From JALYGJ01 sp963781705 (GTDB lineage Bacteria; Chloroflexota; Limnocylindria; Limnocylindrales; CSP1-4), in contig CAWAGP010000001.1 in assembly GCA_963781705.1 (NCBI GenBank), positions 558,001 through 622,000 on the forward strand: a DNA stretch of 64,000 nt. Direction: 5' to 3'. Every line of letters starts with the position of its first letter. The first letter of the stretch is position 1. Shown here in pieces: positions 41,389 through 50,043 of the stretch. Under the pieces are notes generated by a model, which was given only the letters and a program-made list of their open reading frames with translations, ran no database searches and was not told the DNA's origin. The translations under genes and the position numbers were made by a program.

Positions 41389-43299
41389 ATGACGGCGAGC
41401 TCCACTTCACCCATGACTCCGACGGCCGGCTTTCGTCGCCTGGCGTTCACCAGCGCGGCGACGACCTACGTGCTGGTGGTCATCGGCGCACTCGTGCGTG
41501 GCACCGACTCGGGCATGGGCTGTCCCGACTGGCCGACCTGCCAGGGCGCCCTGATCCCGCCGCTGGGTGACACCGCGGCGTGGGTCGAGTGGACCCACCG
41601 TGGCGTGGCCGCGCTGGTCGGCCTGCTCGTGTTCGCACTGGTCGTGTTCGCCGTGCTGCGTTACCGACGGCAGATGTCGATCCTGGTGCCGGCCGTGCTG
41701 GCCCTGTTGCTGACCGGCTTCCAGGCATATCTCGGCAAGGTCACCGTCGACACCAGCAACGCCGGCCAATGGGTGACCGCGCACATGGCCACCGCGCTGG
41801 CGCTGCTCGGCCTGCTGACGTTCATTGCCGTCCGCTCACGCTACCCGGCAACGCTGCCCCGGCGCGGTGGGAGCCAGCGCCTCACGTTGCTGCTTGCCTT
41901 CGTCGCGGCGGCCGCCTACGCACTGATGCTGTTCGGCTCGAACGTGACCGAGACGGGCGCCGCACTGGTATTCAGCGACTGGCCGCTCTTCAACGGCCAG
42001 TTACTGCCGACGTTGTCGAGCGATCCCACGCTGGCCAACCTGCAACTGGCCCAGTTCCTGCACCGCATCATCGCCGGCGTCGTGGGCCTGGTCGTGCTCG
42101 GCGCCGCGATCTACATCTGGCGCGCCGTTCGTCGATCGCGCCGGGGCGGCCCGCGCATCGCCGGCGGCGAGACGGTGCTGGCGCTGGTGGCGACTTCCGC
42201 GGCGCTGTATGCGGTCCAGGTCGTCGTCGGCGCATTGCAGATCTCGACCGCACTGGCCCCGTGGGCGGTCGCACTCCACCTGGCCCTCGGCGCGGCCATC
42301 TGGGCCTTGCTCGTCGGCGCGCTGTTCATCTCCTACTTCGATACCCGACTGGCAACGGGCGGCTCACCGGACGGAACGGCCGCTGCGGACAGCCCGCCCG
42401 ACCCGGCGACAGCGGGGCCGACCACGCTGCGCGACCGTGTCAGCGCCTACGTCGCCCTGACCAAGCCGCGCATCATCGAGCTGCTGCTGGTCACCACCGT
42501 GCCGGCCATGGTCCTGGCCGCGCGCGGGCTGCCGCGCCTCGATCTGCTGGCGTGGACGCTGGTGGGTGGCTCGCTCGCCGCCGGCGCGGCCAATGCCATC
42601 AACTGCTACATCGATCGCGACATCGACCTGCTGATGACCCGTACGCGCCGGCGGCCGTTGCCCGCGCACAGCGTGAATCCGGAGGACGCGCTCGTCTTCG
42701 GGCTCGTGCTCGGCGTCATCGCGTTTGCCGTGATGGCCTTCACGACCAACCTGGTGGCGGCCTTCCTGACGCTCGTCGCGATGGCCTTCTACGTCGTCGT
42801 GTACACGATGCTGCTCAAGCGCTCGACGCCGCAGAACATCGTCCTGGGTGGCGCCGCCGGCGCGCTGCCGCCGGTCATCGGCTGGGCCGCGGTCACCGGC
42901 GATATCGGTCTGCCGGCGCTCTTCCTGTTCGCCATCGTCTTCTACTGGACGCCGCCCCATTTCTGGGCGCTGTCGCTGCGCCTGCGGCGCGACTACGCCG
43001 CGGCCAACGTGCCCATGCTGCCGGTCACCCACGGCGTGCCCGAAACGACGCGCCACATCGCGCTGTACAGCGTGCTGATGGTCTGCCTGACGCTCGTCTT
43101 CTTCGTCGTCGCGCGCATGGGCCTGCTGTTCCTGGCCGGCGCGCTGGTTCTCGGCGCGCTGTTCCTGCTGCAGGCGTTCGCGATGTGGCGCGAAGGGACC
43201 GACGCGCGAGCGGTGCGCATGTACCGCTTCTCGATCACCTACCTGACCGCGCTCTTCGCGCTGATCATCCTCGACGTCTTCATCCCGCTGTCGCTCTGA
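41389..43299 (+). CDS. ctaAB: Fused heme A synthase - protoheme IX farnesyltransferase (CtaA-CtaB)
   Basis: 636 residues from ATG 41389. The N-terminal half (about 15-300) is CtaA: eight helices, the cysteine pair in GCPDWPTCQG, and heme-ligand histidines in VEWTHRGVAALVG, WVTAHMATAL, QFLHRIIAGVVG and VALHLALGAAI. A Pro/Asp-rich linker (about 320-345) leads to CtaB: NCYIDRDIDLLMTRTRRRPL (prenyl diphosphate/Mg2+ site) and FYWTPPHFWALSLRLRRDYA. Together they turn heme B into heme O and then heme A for the aa3 oxidase. Both enzymes look complete. Such fusions are known in Chloroflexi and Deinococcus-Thermus. Confidence 0.95.
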   Translation: MTASSTSPMTPTAGFRRLAFTSAATTYVLVVIGALVRGTDSGMGCPDWPTCQGALIPPLGDTAAWVEWTHRGVAALVGLLVFALVVFAVLRYRRQMSILVPAVLALLLTGFQAYLGKVTVDTSNAGQWVTAHMATALALLGLLTFIAVRSRYPATLPRRGGSQRLTLLLAFVAAAAYALMLFGSNVTETGAALVFSDWPLFNGQLLPTLSSDPTLANLQLAQFLHRIIAGVVGLVVLGAAIYIWRAVRRSRRGGPRIAGGETVLALVATSAALYAVQVVVGALQISTALAPWAVALHLALGAAIWALLVGALFISYFDTRLATGGSPDGTAAADSPPDPATAGPTTLRDRVSAYVALTKPRIIELLLVTTVPAMVLAARGLPRLDLLAWTLVGGSLAAGAANAINCYIDRDIDLLMTRTRRRPLPAHSVNPEDALVFGLVLGVIAFAVMAFTTNLVAAFLTLVAMAFYVVVYTMLLKRSTPQNIVLGGAAGALPPVIGWAAVTGDIGLPALFLFAIVFYWTPPHFWALSLRLRRDYAAANVPMLPVTHGVPETTRHIALYSVLMVCLTLVFFVVARMGLLFLAGALVLGALFLLQAFAMWREGTDARAVRMYRFSITYLTALFALIILDVFIPLSL

Positions 43300-43324
43300 C
43301 CGCCGAGCGTCTGACGGCGCTCCG

Positions 43325-43378
43325 GCCTAGCTCGGCGCTCGGGCCTAGCTCGGCGCTCGGGCCTAGCTCGGCGTTCGG
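43325..43378. repeat. Three tandem 18-bp repeats at the ctaAB/ctaG junction
   Basis: The unit GCCTAGCTCGGCGCTCGG occurs three times head to tail, the last copy with one change (GTTCGG). It lies at the convergent end of ctaAB and ctaG. Every unit has a CTAG, and one of them forms the TAG stop of ctaG (minus strand). It may affect termination. Confidence 0.85.
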
Positions 43379-44382
43379 CTCTGGCGGGCGAGCTCGCGGT
43401 CGAGTTGGGCGTCGACGCGCACATTCTCGGCCTCCTCAGCGCGCAACCACACCCAGACGGCCAGGGCCAGCGCCACGAAGAACATCATGTCGCCGCCCAG
43501 CCACATGATCGCGCCGGCCCACTGCTGGTCGGCCAGCGGCGAGGGGCCCCAACTGCGCACCACGGTGGCGTAGTGGCTGTACAGCACGTCGGGCGCAGAA
43601 TAGATAGCCAGGCCCAGGAAGGCGCTCTGCGGCATGCCGATGAACAGGTAGCCCACGCGCGCAGCGTGCGGTAGGCGCCAGGGTGACGGATCGGCGCCCA
43701 CGACCGGCCACCAGAAGAGCAGGCCGGCCACGATGTACAGCCCGTGCTCAAAGGCGTGGATCAGGTCGTTGTCGAGCGAGGCGTTGTAGAGCGGAGAGAA
43801 GTGGGTGGCCCACAGGACCGCCGCAAAGATGACCCAGGTCGTCGCCGGGAAGCCGATCACCCGCACCAGCCGTGAGTGCAGCACGGGCAGGATGTACCGC
43901 TGCCGCTGGCGGGGAGTGGCGACGCGCAGCAGCAGCGTGATCGGCGCCCCGATGGCCAGTAGCGGCGTCGCGCCCATCAGCAGCAGCAGGTGCTGGATCA
44001 TGTGGTCGGAGAAGAACACCGTGTCGTAGGTGCCGATGGGCGACTCGAGCGCGACCAGGATGACGAGCAGGCCGCCGTACCAGGCGACCTCGCGGTAGCG
44101 CGGCACGGGATTGTGAGGGTGCGCGCGCGCGACGCGCCCGGCGGCCCAGGCGTACAGCAGCGCAGTGATGACCAGCGGCACGATCACATACAGGTCGATT
44201 TGCCAGGCGAGCAGGAAATCCAGCGCTGAACTGGGCTGCGGCGCATAACCGTGTGCCGCGACCGGTGCCGGCAGCATCCCCCACGCCAGCCCTGCGACGA
44301 CCAGAAACAGCGCCCCCGGCACGAGCGCGGCAACGCGGCTCGCGACATTGCGGCAAGCTGCGAGCGCACCGTGCGTGATCAC
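43363..44382 (-). CDS. ctaG: Cytochrome c oxidase assembly protein CtaG (caa3 type)
   Basis: 339 residues from GTG 44382. A signal-anchor helix is followed by about seven transmembrane helices. The caa3_CtaG family pattern is visible: HPHNPVPRYREVAWYGGLLV, FFSDHMIQHLLLLMGATPLL (paired His and Met, likely copper ligands), IHAFEHGLYIVAGLLFWWPV and LGGDMMFFVALALAVWVWL. CtaG proteins deliver copper to the oxidase. It is divergent from ctaC, with about 125 bases between the starts to hold both promoters. Its stop codon lies in the 18-bp tandem repeat. Confidence 0.9.
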   Translation of the reverse strand: MITHGALAACRNVASRVAALVPGALFLVVAGLAWGMLPAPVAAHGYAPQPSSALDFLLAWQIDLYVIVPLVITALLYAWAAGRVARAHPHNPVPRYREVAWYGGLLVILVALESPIGTYDTVFFSDHMIQHLLLLMGATPLLAIGAPITLLLRVATPRQRQRYILPVLHSRLVRVIGFPATTWVIFAAVLWATHFSPLYNASLDNDLIHAFEHGLYIVAGLLFWWPVVGADPSPWRLPHAARVGYLFIGMPQSAFLGLAIYSAPDVLYSHYATVVRSWGPSPLADQQWAGAIMWLGGDMMFFVALALAVWVWLRAEEAENVRVDAQLDRELARQSRTPS

Positions 44383-44507
44383 ACCCTATTATGTTGGCGC
44401 TGGACTCGAACAGCCTTTTCCGAACCCACGTGCGTTGCGACCCACATAGCGGAGTCTGCGTGCCCTTGGCCGGCCTGAGAACACCAGTCGCCAAAATCCT
44501 GGAACAA

Positions 44508-45617
44508 GTGACCGTCCTGCGGCGCAGCGCCGTGGCGCGGCGCGCCCTGCTGGCCACCCTGGCGGTTGCCGGGGCGGCGCTGCTGGCCGCCTGCGCCGAT
44601 CGGCCGGCCGGCCTCGAGCCGGGCAGCGAACCCGCACCGGGCATCGCCCCGGTTACGCCCGTCACGGCCCAGGGCCAGTACATCTCCGACTTCTACCCGG
44701 TCATCCTGGCCATCGCCGTCATCGCGTTCGTGCTCGTCGAGGGCCTGCTGATCTGGATCGTGCTGCGCTATCGGCGCAAGGCGACCGACACCGAGCTGCC
44801 CACCCAGACGCACGGCCACAACATGCTCGAGGTCATCTGGACGCTGATCCCGGCGCTGATCGTGACGGTCCTGTTCGCCTTCACCGTCGATACGCTGGGC
44901 AAGGTCGAGACGGCCAACAATCCCAACGACAATCCGGCACTGACGATCGACGTGACCGGCTTCCAATGGCAGTGGACCTTCGACTACCCGGCCCAGAACC
45001 TGTCCTTCACCGGCACCGGTCGTGACGGACCGGTGATGGTCCTGCCGGTCAACGAGACGGTCCGCATCCGCCTGCACTCGTCCGACGTCATCCATTCGTT
45101 CTACGTGCCGCAGTTCAACTACAAGAAGGACGTCGTGCCCGGCCGGGTAAACCAGTTCGACGTGCTCATCCAGGACATCGGCACGTACTCGGGCCAGTGC
45201 GCCGAGTTCTGCGGTTTGGGCCACGCCGACATGCATTTCAGCGTCCAGGCCGTCAGCCCGACCGACTTCGACGCGTGGGTCGCCCAGCAGCAGGCGCCCG
45301 CCTCGCAGGCACCGGCGCCGTCGGGCGCGCAGACGATCACCATCAACGCGGTCAACAACACGACCTTCGATCCGCCCAGCCTGACTGCGGTGGCCAACGA
45401 GCCGATCACCTTCGACTTCCACAACCTCGACAGCACGCAGCCGCACAACATCGCCATCGAGCATGCCAACCCGGACGGCTCCGATTGGGGCGGCCAGCCG
45501 ATCACCGGCCCCGGTCAGACAGCGACCTACCAGGCCCCGGCGCTGCCGCCGGGCACGTACACCTTCTACTGCCAGGTGCACCCGACCACGATGCGCGGCA
45601 CGTTGACCGTCCAATGA
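44508..45617 (+). CDS. ctaC: Cytochrome c oxidase subunit II with an extra C-terminal cupredoxin
   Basis: 369 residues from GTG 44508, which gives a short lipoprotein signal peptide with lipobox ALLAAC; the frame is open to 44391. Two transmembrane helices follow (about 55-80 and 100-125). The CuA domain has VTGFQWQWTFDYP, HSSDVIHSFYVP and the ligands in SGQCAEFCGLGHADMHF. After a Pro/Ala/Gln linker (about 265-280) a second cupredoxin (about 282-369) shows a full type-1 copper set: His in QPHNIAIEH, then Cys, His and Met in FYCQVHPTTM. The first domain accepts electrons for the oxidase; the second is an extra electron-transfer or copper-store module. Confidence 0.95.
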   Translation: MTVLRRSAVARRALLATLAVAGAALLAACADRPAGLEPGSEPAPGIAPVTPVTAQGQYISDFYPVILAIAVIAFVLVEGLLIWIVLRYRRKATDTELPTQTHGHNMLEVIWTLIPALIVTVLFAFTVDTLGKVETANNPNDNPALTIDVTGFQWQWTFDYPAQNLSFTGTGRDGPVMVLPVNETVRIRLHSSDVIHSFYVPQFNYKKDVVPGRVNQFDVLIQDIGTYSGQCAEFCGLGHADMHFSVQAVSPTDFDAWVAQQQAPASQAPAPSGAQTITINAVNNTTFDPPSLTAVANEPITFDFHNLDSTQPHNIAIEHANPDGSDWGGQPITGPGQTATYQAPALPPGTYTFYCQVHPTTMRGTLTVQ

Positions 45618-45642
45618 GCAAGGCAGGAGTCGACTAGCAGCG

Positions 45643-47355
45643 ATGGCAACGACGACGCTCGCCCCAGGCGCCCTTCCATACCCGCGCTCGCGCTCGTGGC
45701 TGTACGAGTGGCTGACGACAACCGACCACAAGAAGATCGGCATGCTGTACGTCACCACGTCGTTCCTGTTCTTCCTGATCGGCGGCACGTTCGCGCTGCT
45801 GATCCGCAGCGAGCTGGCCTTCCCGGGCGTCCAGTTCCTGGATCCCGAGACCTACAACCAGCTGTTCACCATCCACGGCACCACGATGATCTTCCTGTTC
45901 GTGATGCCGATGATGACCGGCCTGGCGAACTACATCGTGCCGCTGCAGATCGGCGCGGCGGACATGGCCTTCCCGCGCATCAATGCGCTGTCGTTCTGGA
46001 TGGTGCCGCTGGCGGGAGTGCTGCTCTACTCGGGCTACGCGCTGGGCGGCGCCGCCGACGCGGGCTGGACCGGCTACGCGCCGCTGTCGGTACAGGGCGG
46101 CACAGGCATCGACCTGTGGATCGCATCGCTCGTGCTGCTGGGCATGAGCTCGGTGCTCGGCGCGATCAACTTCATCGCCACCATCTTCAAGATGCGCGCG
46201 CCCGGCCTGACGCTGCTGCGCATGCCGATCATGGTCTGGAACATCCTGGTCACCAGCGTGCTGCTGCTGTTCGCGGTGCCGGTGCTGACCTCCGGCCTGA
46301 TCATGCTGTACATCGACCGCAACTACGGCGGCGGCTTCTTCGACCCCGCGGTGGGCGGCAATCCGATCCTGTGGCAGCACGTGTTCTGGTTCTTCGGCCA
46401 CCCTGAGGTCTACATCCTGATCCTGCCGGCCTTCGGCATCGTGACCGAGATCCTGCCGGTGTTCAGCCGCAAGCCGCTGTTCGGCTACAAGGCGTTCGTC
46501 TTCGCCACGGCCTCGATCGGGGCACTCGGCTTCACCGTGTGGGCCCACCACATGTTCACCACCGGCGCCGTCTTCCTGCCCTTCTTCAGCTTCTTCACGT
46601 TCCTTATCGCGGTGCCCACCGGGATCAAGTTCTTCAACTGGCTGGCGACCATGTGGCGCGGTCAGCTGCAGTTGAAGACGCCGCTGCTCTGGGCGATCGG
46701 CTTCATCGCGCTCTTCCTGATCGGCGGCCTGGACGGCGCATTCCTGGCCGTGGTGCCGTTCGACTTCCACGTCCAGGACACCTACTGGGTCGTGTCGCAC
46801 CTGCACTACGTGCTGGTCGCCGGCTCGGTCTTCGGCATCTTCGCCGGCCTCTTCTACTGGTTCCCCAAGATGACCGGCCGGATGCTCGACGAGCGGCTGG
46901 GCAAGATCCAGTGGCTGCTCATGTTCATAGGCACCAACCTGGCCTTCTTCCCGATGCACCTGCTCGGGCTCGACGGCATGGTCAGGCGCATCATCGACTA
47001 CTCGCCCAACCCGGGCTGGACTGAGCTGAACCTCCTCTCCACGATCGGCGCATTCACCATCGCGCTGAGCATCCTGCCGTTCCTGTGGAACGTGTTCATC
47101 ACGTTGCGCGGGCCGCGCAACGCGCCTGACGACCCGTGGGATGCCAACACCCTCGAGTGGGCGACGACCAGCCCGCCACCGCCGTACAACTTCGACACCC
47201 TCATCCCGGTCCGCTCGGAACGACCGCTGTTCGACCTCAAGCACGGCCTGACGCACGGTCACGCGGTGGCGCTGCCGGCCGCCGCTGGCGAGACACACGA
47301 TGAGACGCGCGCATTGCCGGCTGGCGGCGACGATCCGCAGGAGCACGGCGAATGA
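45643..47355 (+). CDS. ctaD: Cytochrome c oxidase subunit I
   Basis: 570 residues with twelve or more helices. Heme and CuB ligands are conserved: FTIHGTTMIFLFVMP (heme a His), FWFFGHPEVYILILPAFGIV (CuB His and the cross-linked Tyr), WAHHMFTTG (CuB His pair), and VVSHLHYVLVAGSVFG (heme a and a3 His). This is a type A1-like heme-copper oxidase with the His-Pro-Glu-Val-Tyr element. It reduces O2 to water and pumps protons. The C-terminal 60 residues are hydrophilic. ctaE starts on an ATGA overlap. Confidence 0.97.
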   Translation: MATTTLAPGALPYPRSRSWLYEWLTTTDHKKIGMLYVTTSFLFFLIGGTFALLIRSELAFPGVQFLDPETYNQLFTIHGTTMIFLFVMPMMTGLANYIVPLQIGAADMAFPRINALSFWMVPLAGVLLYSGYALGGAADAGWTGYAPLSVQGGTGIDLWIASLVLLGMSSVLGAINFIATIFKMRAPGLTLLRMPIMVWNILVTSVLLLFAVPVLTSGLIMLYIDRNYGGGFFDPAVGGNPILWQHVFWFFGHPEVYILILPAFGIVTEILPVFSRKPLFGYKAFVFATASIGALGFTVWAHHMFTTGAVFLPFFSFFTFLIAVPTGIKFFNWLATMWRGQLQLKTPLLWAIGFIALFLIGGLDGAFLAVVPFDFHVQDTYWVVSHLHYVLVAGSVFGIFAGLFYWFPKMTGRMLDERLGKIQWLLMFIGTNLAFFPMHLLGLDGMVRRIIDYSPNPGWTELNLLSTIGAFTIALSILPFLWNVFITLRGPRNAPDDPWDANTLEWATTSPPPPYNFDTLIPVRSERPLFDLKHGLTHGHAVALPAAAGETHDETRALPAGGDDPQEHGE

Positions 47356-47987
47356 GCGCACAGGGCCAGGTCCTGGCCATACCGCACACCGAACAGGACT
47401 CGAACGCCAATCACGCCGAGCAGGGCGTCAACACCGCGCTGCTGGGCATGCTGCTGTTCATCGGCAGCGAGCTGATGTTCTTCGCCGGCCTGTTCGCGGC
47501 CTATTTCAATGCCCGTGCCGCGGCCCAGCCGGCATGGCCGCCGCCGGGACTCGAGAACATCATCGAGCCGGGCATCGTGCCCATCGTCGCGACGACCATC
47601 CTGATCCTGAGCTCGTTCACGATGCAGTACGCGGTTAACCGCATCAAGGTCGACGATCGGACGGGCATGGTGCGCGCCCTGGCGATCACGATGGTCATGG
47701 GCATGGCCTTCCTCGCGATGCAGGCGTATGACTACAACGACCTCGTCAGCGCGCATGGCTTCGGCATCAACAGTGGCGTCTACGGCACGCTCTTCTTCAC
47801 CATGACCGGCTTCCACGGCGCGCACGTGTTCGGCGGCGTGCTGGGCATCGGCATCGTCCTGCTGCGCGGCTCGGCGGGCCAGTTCTCCGCGCGTCACCAC
47901 ACCGCGGTCGAAGCGGTCTCGGCCTACTGGCACTTTGTCGACGTGGTCTGGATCGGCCTCTTCTCCACGCTGTATCTGCTTAAGTAG
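47352..47987 (+). CDS. ctaE: Cytochrome c oxidase subunit III
   Basis: 211 residues with five or six helices. Typical motifs are LLGMLLFIGSELMFFAGLFA, FLAMQAYDYNDLV, FFTMTGFHGAHVFGGVLGIG and SAYWHFVDVVWIGLFSTLYL, the last being the family C-terminal signature. The protein stabilises the oxidase and proton uptake. It shares ATGA with ctaD and precedes a small subunit gene by 7 bases, within one operon. Confidence 0.95.
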   Translation: MSAQGQVLAIPHTEQDSNANHAEQGVNTALLGMLLFIGSELMFFAGLFAAYFNARAAAQPAWPPPGLENIIEPGIVPIVATTILILSSFTMQYAVNRIKVDDRTGMVRALAITMVMGMAFLAMQAYDYNDLVSAHGFGINSGVYGTLFFTMTGFHGAHVFGGVLGIGIVLLRGSAGQFSARHHTAVEAVSAYWHFVDVVWIGLFSTLYLLK

Positions 47988-47994
47988 ACGTCCG

Positions 47995-48177
47995 ATGTTC
48001 GTCTGGCGGAATGCGCTGATCCTGGGCCTGCTCTTCGTAATCGTGGGCGCCGTCTACTTCCTGGTGCAGGGCGGCGGCGCAACCCTCGACCGGGCCGGCG
48101 CGACCATGCTCGTCGTGCTCGGAGTGTCGATGGCCTTTGTCTTCATCATCCTGTTGCGCGGATCGCGCGAGCTGTAG
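47995..48177 (+). CDS. Small two-helix membrane protein of the oxidase operon
   Basis: 60 residues from ATG 47995. It consists almost wholly of two hydrophobic helices (NALILGLLFVIVGAVYFLV, and ATMLVVLGVSMAFVFIILL) with a short charged tail (RGSREL). Its size and place directly after subunit III suggest a subunit IV-like stabilising component. The family cannot be named from the sequence. It is 7 bases downstream of ctaE. Confidence 0.75.
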   Translation: MFVWRNALILGLLFVIVGAVYFLVQGGGATLDRAGATMLVVLGVSMAFVFIILLRGSREL

Positions 48178-48206
48178 CCCGGGCAGCCGCTTGAGCGAGC
48201 GAGCAG

Positions 48207-49481
48207 ATGCTGGCTGATACGCAGGGGCAGACGATCGTCGACATCTTCTTCAACCTGCTCAGCCAGTTGATCCTGCCCAACTGGCCGGACCTCATCGGCC
48301 TGGTGCCGTGGGTGCTCATCGGACTGATCCTGGTGTTCGCGGCATGGATCGCCTGGCAGTGGCGCGCCGCCGGCGCGCGTAACAGGTCGCGCGTCGCCCG
48401 GCCGCTCCCCGGCGGCGCCCCGCCCCCGGGCGTCCATCTGCCCGGCCCGTCGCGCTGGCCGTTCGTCGCGCCCATCGGCGCCGCGCTGGTGCTCTTCGGG
48501 CTGGTCCTGACGCCGACCGACGCCGCCGGCAAACAGCTGCTGCCGTTCAACCCGCTGCTGCTCACGGTCGGCCTGCTGATCACGTTCGTCGCGATCGTCG
48601 GCTGGCTGCGCGATGCGATGAGCGAATGGCGCGCGACCGCGGCCGGTTCGCACGCGGCACCGGCGCCGCCCGCCGCGAACACGCCACAGCTACAGGCATC
48701 GGCGGTCGCGGCGCACCTGCCCGCCGGGACGCTGGCCGCACCGGTCGCATCGGCAGCACCGGCTCCGGCCGAGCCAGCCGGGCCGCCGCCGGGCGTCCAC
48801 ATGCCGGCGCCCAGCCCGTGGCCGTTCTTCGCGCCGATTGCCATGATGGTGCTCCTCTACGGCGTCATCTTCAGCGCCGTACTGATCGTGGCCGGCATCG
48901 TGCTGGCGGGCATCGCCACCCTTGGCTGGTACCTCGACGCCGGGCGCGAGTACCGCACCACGGAGGAGTTCGGCCACCCGGTGTACGCCACGCGCGATCC
49001 CAGCCGCATCTGGCCCCGGCGCCTCGTGCCGGTCTTCATCGGCGTCATCGCGGTCGCGGTCATGATCACGCTCGCGCCGACCGGCCTGGCGTTCCTCAAC
49101 GGCCTCACGCCGCCTTCCGCCTCGCCGACGCCGCTGGCCGTCCCGGCGGTGCCCGAGATCAGCGCGCACACCGCCGTCTCGTTCGACACCAAGACCCTGG
49201 TCGTACCCGCCAACCGCGCCTTCGACCTGATCTTCCACAACGATGATCCGGGCGTGCCGCACAACGTCCAGTTCAGCAAGACCTCCGCACGCACTGACAT
49301 CCTGTTCGATGGTGACATCGTCACCGGCCCGAACAGCCAGACCTACCACGTCCCGGCACTCGCCCCGGGCACCTACTACTTCGCATGCAAGATCCATCCG
49401 AACATGAACGGGACGCTGATCGTCGAGCCCGAGAGCGGCGCCCCGGCGCCCAGCTCCGGCTCGGCCTCGCCGTCACCCTGA
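48207..49481 (+). CDS. COX subunit IV-like membrane protein with a duplicated module and C-terminal cupredoxin
   Basis: 424 residues. A leading helix (about 29-52) precedes two copies of one module: PPPGVHLPGPSRWPFVAPIG (72-91) ending GWLRDAMSEWR, and PPPGVHMPAPSPWPFFAPIA (193-212) ending GWYLDAGREYR. The VHLPxPSxWPF entry is typical of bacterial COX4-like subunits. After another helix (about 275-300) comes a cupredoxin (about 320-410) with ligands in VPHNVQFSK and FACKIHPNMNG, a complete type-1 copper set. So one chain holds two subunit IV-like modules and a blue-copper domain. It is 29 bases after the small gene and precedes a TlpA-like gene. Confidence 0.85.
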   Translation: MLADTQGQTIVDIFFNLLSQLILPNWPDLIGLVPWVLIGLILVFAAWIAWQWRAAGARNRSRVARPLPGGAPPPGVHLPGPSRWPFVAPIGAALVLFGLVLTPTDAAGKQLLPFNPLLLTVGLLITFVAIVGWLRDAMSEWRATAAGSHAAPAPPAANTPQLQASAVAAHLPAGTLAAPVASAAPAPAEPAGPPPGVHMPAPSPWPFFAPIAMMVLLYGVIFSAVLIVAGIVLAGIATLGWYLDAGREYRTTEEFGHPVYATRDPSRIWPRRLVPVFIGVIAVAVMITLAPTGLAFLNGLTPPSASPTPLAVPAVPEISAHTAVSFDTKTLVVPANRAFDLIFHNDDPGVPHNVQFSKTSARTDILFDGDIVTGPNSQTYHVPALAPGTYYFACKIHPNMNGTLIVEPESGAPAPSSGSASPSP

Positions 49482-50032
49482 AGCACCGCCTGCGGCTCGC
49501 CGCGGCGGGCCTCGTGATGGTGGCCGTGGTCGTCGCCGTGGCCGTGGCGGTGAACCTGGGCACGGGTTCGGCGCCCGGCAGTCCGTCGCCGAGCCTGATC
49601 ATCGTCGCGCGCAACCCGCTCCTCGACCAGCCGGCCCCCGATTTCACGCTACCGTCGCTCGACGGCGGCACCGTCTCGCTGGCCGACTACCGCGGCCGGC
49701 CGCTGATCATCAACTTCTGGGCGTCGTGGTGCCAGCCGTGCCAGCAGGAGTTCCCCCTGTTCGTCGCGGCCCGCCAGCGCTATCAGTCGGCCGGGCTGGA
49801 GATCCTGGGCATCGTCCACGAGGACACCGCTCAATCGGCGGCCGGTTTCGCCGCGCAACAGGGCGCGCAGTGGCCGCTGCTGACCGACCCGTCGAACGAC
49901 GCCTGGACGGCGTACAAGGGCGCGCTGCTGCCGATCAGCTACTACGTCGACCGCGACGGCATCATCCGCGCGGTCAGCTACGGGCCGCCACCGTCCGGCG
50001 CGCTCGAGGACGAGCTGGCCAAGATCCTCTAG
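49478..50032 (+). CDS. TlpA/ResA-like membrane-anchored thioredoxin
   Basis: 184 residues if the start is CTG 49478, which overlaps the upstream stop as CTGA; the next in-frame ATG is at 49514, and an ATG at 49385 would give a long hydrophilic leader in the cupredoxin gene. One N-terminal helix (AAAGLVMVAVVVAVAVAV) anchors it outside the membrane. The TlpA fold is shown by APDFTLPSLDGGTVSLADYR, WASWCQPCQQEF (CQPC active site), and LPISYYVDRDGIIR with the cis-Pro. It probably reduces cysteines of apocytochromes or of CuA. It closes the oxidase operon. Confidence 0.85.
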   Translation: MKHRLRLAAAGLVMVAVVVAVAVAVNLGTGSAPGSPSPSLIIVARNPLLDQPAPDFTLPSLDGGTVSLADYRGRPLIINFWASWCQPCQQEFPLFVAARQRYQSAGLEILGIVHEDTAQSAAGFAAQQGAQWPLLTDPSNDAWTAYKGALLPISYYVDRDGIIRAVSYGPPPSGALEDELAKIL

Positions 50033-50043
50033 GCGACGCGCCC

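Noticed and set aside
43325..43378. A CRISPR array
   Set aside because: The repeats are directly adjacent with no spacers; there are no cas genes in the window.
41580..43508. A 642-residue frame overlapping ctaAB on the same strand
   Set aside because: Arg/Gly/Pro-rich translation of an alternate frame; the CtaA-CtaB frame explains the region.
45634..47361. A 575-residue open frame antisense to ctaD
   Set aside because: It is extremely rich in His, Arg, Gln and Glu without any fold, exactly opposite a clear oxidase subunit. This is a by-product of high GC in the third codon position.
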